A DNA stretch of 19,660 nt. It comes from CAXQRU01 sp964226685. GTDB taxonomy: Bacteria > Pseudomonadota > Gammaproteobacteria > Pseudomonadales > Cellvibrionaceae. The notes beneath the pieces were generated by a model that made no database searches, was not told the DNA's origin, and worked only from the letters and a program-made list of their open reading frames with translations. Every line of letters begins with the position of its first letter. Within the stretch, counting starts at the first letter, position 1. The translations under genes were made by a program, and so were the position numbers. The stretch lies in assembly GCA_964226685.1 (NCBI GenBank), contig CAXQRU010000160.1, forward strand, positions 1 to 19,660, written 5' to 3'. Shown here piece by piece: positions 14,470-19,660 of the stretch.

Positions 14470-14485
14470 GCTAACCTCTGTTAGC
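14470..14485. repeat. Short perfect hairpin
   Basis: GCTAAC-CTCT-GTTAGC, a perfect 6-bp stem with a 4-base loop and no T-run. It lies 22 bases from the long hairpin, between it and the yjgR stop. Possible transcript 3'-end structure; function unknown. Confidence 0.45.
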
Positions 14486-14599
14486 ATCCTATCCCTTTCT
14501 AGTGCCAGATCCGTGCTCTTTCAATAATGTGTATTCTATATATTCTATTGAGTAAAGCCATTACAAACCATTACAGAGTGTGCTTGAGTGCATTAAGGC

Positions 14600-16054
14600 T
14601 TACTTGCCTCGGCCAGATAGCGAACCCAGTAGTCCACGCGCTAATCGACGACCTAAGTAGCTGCCCACTGAGCGCATAGCGCTTTTCCAGAAGGCCTCGC
14701 CAGCCGTTTCTCTCGAGCGTTTTGGTGTGTCATTTTTTATTGGCGCGGGTGTTTCACTGGCCGCTCTTTTGGCCCGATCTTGTAGCTTTTCATAAGCGGA
14801 CTCTCGGTCAATCATGGTGTCATAACGACCTTTAAGAGGTGAGCGTGAAAAAATGATATTGCGCTCATCGCTTCCCAGTGGTCCTATGCGAGAGCGAGGT
14901 GGTGCGATCAGTACTCGTTGAACCATTGATGGCATGCCTTTGGAGTCAAGAGTGGATACCAACGCTTCGCCAGTACCGAGTTCTGTGATGGTGGCGGCGG
15001 TATCAAGCTCAGGATTTTCTCGAAAATTTTCGGCAACCGCTTTGATGGCTTTGCGATCTTTAGGGGTGAAGGCGCGCAGTGCGTGCTGTATTTTCATACC
15101 GAGTTGACCGAGTATGTCTTCATCGATATCCATGGGGCTTTGCGTTACAAAAAATATTCCAACCCCTTTTGAGCGAATTAGTCTAACCACTTGCTCAATT
15201 TTTTGTCGTAATACCTTCGGCGCTTGATCGAAAAGTAGGTGAGCTTCGTCAAAGAAGAAAACCATTTTGGGTTTTTCTTGGTCGCCTGCTTCTGGTAGCT
15301 CTTCAAAAAGCTCAGAGAGCAACCATAATAAAAACGTGCAGTACAGTTTAGGGGATTCGTGCACCAAGCGGGTGGCATCGAGCAGGTTAATAATACCTTT
15401 GCCGGAGAAATCGGTGTGCAAAAAGTCTTGAATGTTGAGAGCGGGTTCGCCAAAAAACTCATCAGCGCCTTGTTCCTCCAATACCAGTAAACGCCGGCTG
15501 ATCGCGGCAATACTTGCAGCGGCAATATTACCGTACTCGACTTGCAGTTCATTGCGATGCTCGTTCATCCAGTGCAGCATGGCTTTGAGGTCTTTCAGAT
15601 CGAGTAATAATAGACCTTGATCGTCTGCAATGCGAAAACAAGTATAAAGAATGCCCGCTTGCGTTTCATTGAGATCAAGTAGGCTAGATAATAATAAGGG
15701 CCCCATTTCTGAAATGGTGGTGCGTATGGGGTGGCCCGATTGGCCAAAAATATCCCAGAAAACGGTTGGAAAGGCTTCAAAGCTATGGTCACTCAGAGGA
15801 ATTTGAGCGAGCCTCTCATCGATTTTGGGGTGAGTTTTTCCCGCCGAAGCAATGCCAGATAAATCACCTTTGATATCCGCTGCAAATACCGGTACGCCTA
15901 GTCGGGAAAAGCCCTCGGCGAGCACTTGTAGTGTCACCGTTTTGCCTGTACCAGTAGCACCGGTTACCAAGCCGTGGCGATTGCTCATAGCGGCCAGTTG
16001 CAGAGCGAGTGTGCCATCGCTGGCGCCTAAAGGAAGAGATAAAAGGGTCGACAT
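14600..16054 (-). CDS. yjgR: YjgR/DUF853 HerA-like ATPase
   Basis: 484 residues, near the usual 500 of YjgR. The P-loop is GATGTGKT (32-39), preceded by NRHGLVT. FAADIKGDLSGI follows, as in this family. Walker B is MVFFFDEAHLLFD, and a sensor-like FFVTQSP follows, then DEDILGQLGMKIQHALRAFTP further on. The C-terminal 80 residues are basic and low in complexity (KRAASETPAPIKN, then GSYLGRRLARGLLGSLSGRGK). It belongs to the HerA/FtsK superfamily of ring ATPases. The cellular role of YjgR is not established, and no NurA partner is adjacent. It starts at ATG 16054 and is divergent from the OmpA-like operon. Confidence 0.93.
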   Translation of the reverse strand: MSTLLSLPLGASDGTLALQLAAMSNRHGLVTGATGTGKTVTLQVLAEGFSRLGVPVFAADIKGDLSGIASAGKTHPKIDERLAQIPLSDHSFEAFPTVFWDIFGQSGHPIRTTISEMGPLLLSSLLDLNETQAGILYTCFRIADDQGLLLLDLKDLKAMLHWMNEHRNELQVEYGNIAAASIAAISRRLLVLEEQGADEFFGEPALNIQDFLHTDFSGKGIINLLDATRLVHESPKLYCTFLLWLLSELFEELPEAGDQEKPKMVFFFDEAHLLFDQAPKVLRQKIEQVVRLIRSKGVGIFFVTQSPMDIDEDILGQLGMKIQHALRAFTPKDRKAIKAVAENFRENPELDTAATITELGTGEALVSTLDSKGMPSMVQRVLIAPPRSRIGPLGSDERNIIFSRSPLKGRYDTMIDRESAYEKLQDRAKRAASETPAPIKNDTPKRSRETAGEAFWKSAMRSVGSYLGRRLARGLLGSLSGRGK

Positions 16055-16160
16055 ACAGTGCCTTCTTCTAAGAATGTGTGTTTTTTGATCGAATCGGCCA
16101 AGAGGGGCTTACTTGAAGCATACAATCACGATATCATATCAGTGTCAAATGGCTTGGCGA

Positions 16161-16177
16161 TTGTGTTTATAACACAA
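16161..16177. promoter_or_regulatory. Perfect dyad in the yjgR/OmpA-like divergent region
   Basis: TTGTGTT-TAT-AACACAA, 7-bp arms with a 3-bp centre. It lies 43 bases before the + gene start and about 107 before the yjgR start, a usual operator position. The cognate regulator is unknown. TTGGCG just upstream (16154-16159) could be a -35 and ACAAAT or CATATG further on a weak -10, in which case the dyad would lie between them. Confidence 0.45.
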
Positions 16178-16219
16178 ATCATATGCCAAGATGACGTTCA
16201 CTGACAATTTGGAGAATAC

Positions 16220-17287
16220 ATGTCTACCCCGACCAAACTGCGCTCGATCATCTGGCTACCCCTAGTGGCTTTCATGGGGTTGTATGGCCTAATGTTGAGC
16301 TTTGTATGGCGTCAAGTTGAGCAAGATGTAGCAGAGAGTGTTAGGGCTGCATTGTCCCAAAAGGGCTATGACTGGGTTGAGGTCGATTTACACAATAGAG
16401 GTCGAGACGTTTTGCTCAAGGGTACGGCACCTAGTCTATCTGAGCGAGATGAAGCAGGATTATTGGCGGCTCGTGTCGAAAAAGTCCGTTTGGTTGATAA
16501 TAAAATTATTGTTACCGAGCTAATGGATGTGAACAAGGGTAGGTTGCCTCTTGAACTCGAATGGTTTGCCAATGGTGAACGCATCCATATAAAAGGCCTG
16601 ATGCCCTCTCAAGAGCAGATCGATGCATTATTGGCACAAGCCTATGAACTTTATTCAATCGATCATGTATCTCATGAGCTGAGCGTCAATGAGCAAGCCT
16701 CCACATTAATTAATAGTAAAGCCTTTTTTGAAGCCCTAGCCGGTGCATTTAGTCCAAGAACCATTGTTGTTAAAGAGCATACTCTTTTGATAGAGGGTGA
16801 CATTCGCAATGAAGATGAGAGACTGGCGATATTGAGCGGTTTGAGTCGGGCGCTGGGGGTTGATGTCATTATAGAGGATAAGCTGGTCATTGCTGAGCAG
16901 GCGGCTATAGAGTTTGTAGAAGAGCAGGAGCCAGTTGCAGCGCAGGTGCCCGAAGAAATTGTCGGTAATGCTCACTGTGGCCGAATTTTTCAAGCATTTT
17001 TGGCGTTGCAAACCATTGAGTTTACGGAGGGTAAGCCTGAGATACAAGAAGCCAGTTACTCGCTATTGGACAGCTTAGCCTTGGTTGCCAATAAGTGCCC
17101 CAATGCCGATTTTGAAGTTGGGGTGTACGGTGATCAAGCTTTAAGCCAGCAGCGCGCGCAGGCCATCGTTGATTTTTTAGCTAAAAAGGGCGTTAATGGT
17201 GAGCGCATGACGGCCGTGGGTTATGAGGAGGGTACTGAAAATGAGCCCCATCATTCCATCGAATTCATTATCCAATCTGAGGGCTAG
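16220..17287 (+). CDS. BON-like/OmpA-like envelope protein
   Basis: 355 residues. One TM or uncleaved signal anchor at about 7-29 (LRSIIWLPLVAFMGLYGLML) is followed by repeated alpha/beta units of BON type at about 35-225 (for example SVRAALSQKGYDWVEVDLHN; IHIKGLMPSQEQIDALL; TLLIEGDIRNEDERLAILSG). A Glu-rich linker at about 226-240 leads to a C-terminal OmpA-like domain (250-355; FQAFLALQTIEFTEGKPEI, SQQRAQAIVDFLAKKGV). The layout recalls mycobacterial ArfA. The OmpA domain is shortened: the usual GHTDxxGxxxxN stretch is reduced to VGVYGDQ, so the conserved peptidoglycan-binding Asp seems lost while the Arg stays. GGAG lies 6 bases upstream of ATG. It leads a three-gene operon. Confidence 0.8.
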   Translation: MSTPTKLRSIIWLPLVAFMGLYGLMLSFVWRQVEQDVAESVRAALSQKGYDWVEVDLHNRGRDVLLKGTAPSLSERDEAGLLAARVEKVRLVDNKIIVTELMDVNKGRLPLELEWFANGERIHIKGLMPSQEQIDALLAQAYELYSIDHVSHELSVNEQASTLINSKAFFEALAGAFSPRTIVVKEHTLLIEGDIRNEDERLAILSGLSRALGVDVIIEDKLVIAEQAAIEFVEEQEPVAAQVPEEIVGNAHCGRIFQAFLALQTIEFTEGKPEIQEASYSLLDSLALVANKCPNADFEVGVYGDQALSQQRAQAIVDFLAKKGVNGERMTAVGYEEGTENEPHHSIEFIIQSEG

Positions 17288-17288
17288 T

Positions 17289-17711
17289 ATGGCTTACTTA
17301 TTTTCACAACTGTTTTTTTGGTTGCTAGCGGCATTTGGGTTGGGTTTGGCTATTGGCTGGTGGATGCGGGCACGGCTTGGTGTAGCAACTGAAAAAGTCA
17401 TTCATGAACACAAAGCTGAGCTGGCTCAAAAAGTCGCCGAGCAAAAGGATGTTATTCCCGACCGCTGGGCTCCTCATGATTTATACGATGGCGAAATTGA
17501 TAACCCCGATGATTTAAAAAGAATTAATGGCGTTACTTCAAAACTCGAAGTGCTCCTCAATACTATCGGCATTTATAAGCTGGAGCAAATCGCGAACCTA
17601 AACCGAAATAATATTTCATGGATTACAGATAAGTTGGGCTTAGATGATCGCATTGAGCGTGAAGAGTGGGTCAGTCAGGCTAAGTTAATTTTGGCTAAAC
17701 GGAGTTCGTGA
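17289..17711 (+). CDS. Membrane-anchored helix-hairpin-helix domain protein
   Basis: 140 residues from ATG 17289, one base after the preceding stop; earlier in-frame starts lie inside the OmpA-like gene. An N-terminal TM helix (about 5-26, FFWLLAAFGLGLAIGWWMRA) is followed by a charged linker and a C-terminal helix-hairpin-helix domain: DDLKRINGVTSKLEVLLNTI, then GIYKLEQIANLNRNNISWI and LDDRIEREEWVSQAK. This domain occurs at the ends of many bacterial membrane proteins and fused to ribosomal or NADH dehydrogenase-like proteins; where it binds, it is usually nucleic acid. Its consensus GIGPK is GVTSK here, so DNA binding is doubtful. Pairing of an OmpA-like gene with such a protein suggests an envelope complex. 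Confidence 0.78.
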   Translation: MAYLFSQLFFWLLAAFGLGLAIGWWMRARLGVATEKVIHEHKAELAQKVAEQKDVIPDRWAPHDLYDGEIDNPDDLKRINGVTSKLEVLLNTIGIYKLEQIANLNRNNISWITDKLGLDDRIEREEWVSQAKLILAKRSS

Positions 17712-18262
17712 TGTTTTTAGATAATAAGGATTTTCCCTTCATTGGAACACTCGAAGCGCAATGGCAAATCATCCGAGATGAATTCTTACAGCTACCCGCG
17801 GAGTCCTTTGACCCTTGGGTGCAACAAAGTATGCATGGCGAAGGTTGGAGTGTCTTTGGTCTTTATGCGGGTGGCGAGCCAATTGTAAAAGCTTGTGAGC
17901 TTTGCCCTCAAACGGCCAAAATAATATCTGCCATTCCAGGGTTATCTTTAGCGGGCTTTTCAAGGATGGCCCCCGATACCCATATCAAACCTCATGTTGG
18001 CTGGGCGGAGAGTGTTTATCGGTTGCACTTAGGTTTAGTTGTGCCTGGTGGGTGCCAGTTGCGCGTGGTCGATGATACTCGGGCGTGGTGTGAAGGTAAA
18101 TGTTGGGTGTTTGACGATACCGTAGAGCATGAAGCCTGGAACCAATCAGAATCCTATCGCACGGTATTGTTGTTAGACTTTCTTCGCCCTGGTGTTAAAA
18201 GCTTTGCATCTGATCAGATACCATCCGAAGTGCAGCGTTATATTGATGAGATACAACATTAG
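17711..18262 (+). CDS. Aspartyl/asparaginyl beta-hydroxylase domain protein
   Basis: 183 residues from ATG 17711, overlapping the upstream stop as TGATG, with GGAG 6 bases upstream. The cupin-type Fe(II)/2-oxoglutarate oxygenase core is complete. Iron ligands are His95 (THIKPHVGW) and His140 (DDTVEHEAWN), at the same spacing as in human AspH (45 residues here against 46). Arg104 and Arg150 match the 2-oxoglutarate-binding arginines. RLHLGLVVPGGCQLRV, WCEGKCWVFDDT and LLLDFLRP are family blocks. It should hydroxylate Asp or Asn residues, or a small molecule such as a lipid; the target is unknown. A short, fully bacterial form without signal or TM. It is coupled to the HHH and OmpA-like genes. 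Confidence 0.9.
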   Translation: MFLDNKDFPFIGTLEAQWQIIRDEFLQLPAESFDPWVQQSMHGEGWSVFGLYAGGEPIVKACELCPQTAKIISAIPGLSLAGFSRMAPDTHIKPHVGWAESVYRLHLGLVVPGGCQLRVVDDTRAWCEGKCWVFDDTVEHEAWNQSESYRTVLLLDFLRPGVKSFASDQIPSEVQRYIDEIQH

Positions 18263-18381
18263 TATTGATTTTTGGTGCATAAAGCATTATTGTTCGGCTG
18301 CCATTAAGTGCCTCGGTGCTTAGTGAGACATCTCTAGGTTAAAATGATTTAGTGAACTTTTAACAATGGAAAGGAAATGAT

Positions 18382-18708
18382 ATGAATGTCGATAAAACGA
18401 ATAATGGATTTTCTAACTTTCAAAATGAAGTCAGCCCAAGCCCTAAGGCTGGGTTTTCTACCAAGGCCGCTGGGGTGGCTGAAACCTCTCTCAATCAAGG
18501 CTTGAGATTATTTCGGGTGGCTCAGGAAGTTACAGAGCGTAACCCAAATAGTACTCAGCATCAAGAAAACCTTGAGAAGGCATTTGCTGAGTGTTTCGGT
18601 AAAAATCAAAAACCTTTTGAATCTAAGCCAGCGTCTTTAGTGCGGTTTTCCGAACTCTCTGGGAAATTTAATTGCAACCCAAATATGATACAAGACCTAA
18701 AGAATTAG
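18382..18708 (+). CDS. Orphan 108-aa protein
   Basis: MNVDKTNNGFSNFQNE start with AAGGAA 7 bases upstream. It is polar, has no signal peptide or TM, and is rich in Asn, Ser and Lys. The middle (QGLRLFRVAQEVTERNPNST) and the segment QENLEKAFAECFGKNQ look helical; the first 30 residues look disordered. No family recognised. TTAAAAT at 18339-18345 could supply a -10. It has its own strong terminator and is likely a single-gene unit. Confidence 0.65.
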   Translation: MNVDKTNNGFSNFQNEVSPSPKAGFSTKAAGVAETSLNQGLRLFRVAQEVTERNPNSTQHQENLEKAFAECFGKNQKPFESKPASLVRFSELSGKFNCNPNMIQDLKN

Positions 18709-18721
18709 GTGATCTGTAACT

Positions 18722-18744
18722 CAGGAAGGTGCTAAGCCTTCCTG
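18722..18744. terminator. Bidirectional terminator
   Basis: CAGGAAGG-TGCTAAG-CCTTCCTG, a perfect 8-bp GC-rich stem with a 7-base loop. It lies 13 bases after the + strand orphan gene and 1 base before the stop of the - strand methyltransferase gene. T-runs are weak, but it fits a shared terminator for convergent genes. Confidence 0.7.
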
Positions 18745-18745
18745 C

Positions 18746-19432
18746 TTATTCATGTGCGTGTTTTATTATCAACATATTTTTGGCGCCTTTTTGAAACTCG
18801 TAGTCCACTGGAGTGATCGCATATTCAATATGCTTCAGCTCAGATAAGAACGCCATTGCAGGTTCTAAATGTTCGGAGAGCTTTCCCTCTAATGATACTA
18901 GCGGATAAACACGCACCTCCATAGCAACCCTGCAAAGCTCAAGTAGGCTTTGATAGTGTTGCTCTAAGCTCACTTGTGCACTGTATAAAAATAAATAATG
19001 TGAACACAGTGCTAGCTCAAACTGAGCGTTGCTAAAAGGTAAATGGGGCAGGGATGCATTAATGTAGCGGCCTGCATATTTTCCAGATTCATAATCGGCT
19101 AAAAAAGCCGTCATAGCCTACATTCTGAGTGTTCCCAATTCTTCGATGGATGTAATTTTATCCCAAAGGTATCGATCAGTGGTTAACTCAAGCTGCTGCA
19201 TGATGTCGGTATAGACAGTGTCAATACGGTCTTCAATTTCTGATGTTGAAAATTCATAAATAGGATCAACAGAAATCACCTTGCCGCCTTGCCTAGTGAG
19301 TTCAGCGTTAAATGAAGCTGGCCCATCACTACAGCCCAGAATATTTTTTTTAAGGTCAGACTCAGTGAGCACAAACATACTTTGATACTCAGTGAATGAT
19401 CGGCCCCAAGGCACGACGTTTTCTAATTTCAC
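18746..19432 (-). pseudogene. SAM methyltransferase gene interrupted by an in-frame TAG
   Basis: One continuous frame of 229 codons with a single internal stop, TAG, at 19118-19120 (codon 105). The N-terminal half has VVPWGRSFTEY, the SAM motif I-like ILGCSDGPASFNAELT (31-46), VISVDPIYEFS and ELGTLRM. The second half begins AMTAFLADY and contains GRYINASLPHLPFSNAQFEL, LALCSHYLFLYS and LLELCRVAMEVRVYPL, a full class I methyltransferase tail. I recall homologues reading RM-x-AM-x-x-FL across the same point, so a single base change explains the stop. The start is GTG 19432 with AAGG 8 bases upstream. The truncated half would lack much of the fold. Pseudogene, suppression or assembly error near the contig end are all possible. 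Confidence 0.8.
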
Positions 19433-19455
19433 GGTGTTTTCCTTAAATGATAGAT

Positions 19456-19605
19456 TTAGCCTTTGCCGACCCAAAATGAGCCTATAATCAAGTCTGCTGA
19501 AATACAGGCAATAACGAGTAATAAGGTGTAGATAAAGCTATTTTTATACGTTTGCCAATTAGACTTAAGGATTAGGTATAGTTTGTAAATTCCAAAAAAG
19601 GCAAT
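19456..19605 (-). CDS. Partial CDS: C-terminus of a membrane protein
   Basis: 49 codons ending in TAA at 19456-19458, cut by the contig end where adapter begins. It reads IAFFGIYKLYLILKSNWQTY, then FIYTLLLVIACISADLIIG, then SFWVGKG, with a clear TM helix. No family can be called from this length. It lies 23 bases upstream of the methyltransferase gene on the same strand, so the two are probably co-transcribed. Confidence 0.55.
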   Translation of the reverse strand: MAFFGIYKLYLILKSNWQTYKNSFIYTLLLVIACISADLIIGSFWVGKG

Positions 19606-19660
19606 AGATAGGAAGAGCGTCGTGTAGGGAAAGAGTGTATAAGCTGGTGTAGATCTCGGT
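19606..19660. other. Illumina adapter read-through with i5 index
   Basis: From 19606 the sequence follows the Illumina read-through adapter: AGAT, one mismatch (A for C at 19610), then GGAAGAGCGTCGTGTAGGG and AAAGAGTGT to 19638. An 8-base variable slot ATAAGCTG follows (19639-19646), then GTGTAGATCTCGGT, the start of the P5 arm complement. The order constant-index-constant cannot be natural. This is library adapter left on the contig, not genome. Confidence 0.98.

Larger units (their letters stand above)
14280..14599. other. 320-base intergenic region with hairpins
   Basis: No gene seen on either strand. It holds a long imperfect hairpin (14385-14447), a short one with GCTAAC/GTTAGC arms (14470-14485), an AT-rich stretch bounded by TCAATA and TATTGA (14521-14551), and a direct repeat CCATTACA at 14558-14565 and 14568-14575. 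It is downstream of yjgR and upstream of the small - strand membrane gene, so it should hold a yjgR terminator and a promoter for that gene. Confidence 0.6.

Noticed and set aside
15178..15552. 124-codon ORF on the - strand inside yjgR
   Set aside because: Out-of-frame shadow of the well-conserved YjgR sequence.
16736..17047. 103-codon ORF on the - strand inside the OmpA-like gene
   Set aside because: Shadow of the sense gene; no start context or family pattern.
1..19660. CRISPR array, tRNA, rRNA or intact insertion sequence
   Set aside because: I saw no regularly spaced repeats, no cloverleaf or rRNA-like stretches, and no transposase or integrase fragments on either strand.

Overview
The window looks like one complete short-read contig of a Gammaproteobacterium. 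It has moderate GC, compact operons, and typical proteins such as TatD, Zur, DinF, YjgR, an atypical 2-Cys Tpx and a ZrgA-type zinc protein. The combination suggests a marine or aquatic lineage, but I cannot name a genus. Both ends carry Illumina adapter sequence: the last 8 bases of the adapter at 1-8, and about 55 bases of read-through adapter with an 8-base index slot at 19606-19660. True genomic sequence is therefore about 9-19605.

Region 1 (9-2100, all + strand) is an accessory block of small orphan genes in decay. It holds a DUF4272 gene broken by a frameshift, a fragment of a Cys/His-rich protein, a DUF2199 gene broken by a second frameshift, and an intact small lipoprotein. A ~34-bp imperfect repeat with a dyad flanks the DUF4272 unit. 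Turnover of immunity-type or cassette-type genes would produce this look, but no toxin, integrase or convincing attC site is visible.

Region 2 (2104-4182, - strand) holds an unknown two-TM protein with two CxxC pairs, then tatD, which is translationally coupled to a GNAT acetyltransferase.

Region 3 (4284-8366) is a zinc-homeostasis locus. A Zur-type operator precedes zrgA-zur-merC. The operon converges through a terminator on a DUF3299 lipoprotein, which is divergent from an ABC ATPase/FtsX-type permease pair. This recalls the Vibrio cholerae ZrgABCDE zinc uptake system, here split into two arms. The most likely logic is that zinc starvation releases Zur from both promoters; a weaker Zur-like site lies over the -10 of the second arm.

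Region 4 (8363-11857) holds a small secreted protein, a DinF-type MATE pump in an operon with a photolyase-like protein of reversed domain order, and a four-TM protein.

Region 5 (11870-14273) has two tandem tpx genes with a nearly identical central tract, then a degenerate aspartate/ornithine carbamoyltransferase homologue that lacks normal catalytic motifs, and a tiny membrane protein.

Region 6 (14600-18262) has yjgR divergent from an envelope operon. The operon encodes a BON-like/OmpA-like protein, a membrane-anchored helix-hairpin-helix protein and an aspartyl/asparaginyl beta-hydroxylase. A perfect 7-bp dyad lies between the divergent genes.

Region 7 (18382-19605) has an orphan 108-aa gene, a bidirectional terminator, a SAM methyltransferase gene interrupted by one in-frame TAG, and the tail of a membrane protein gene cut by the contig end.
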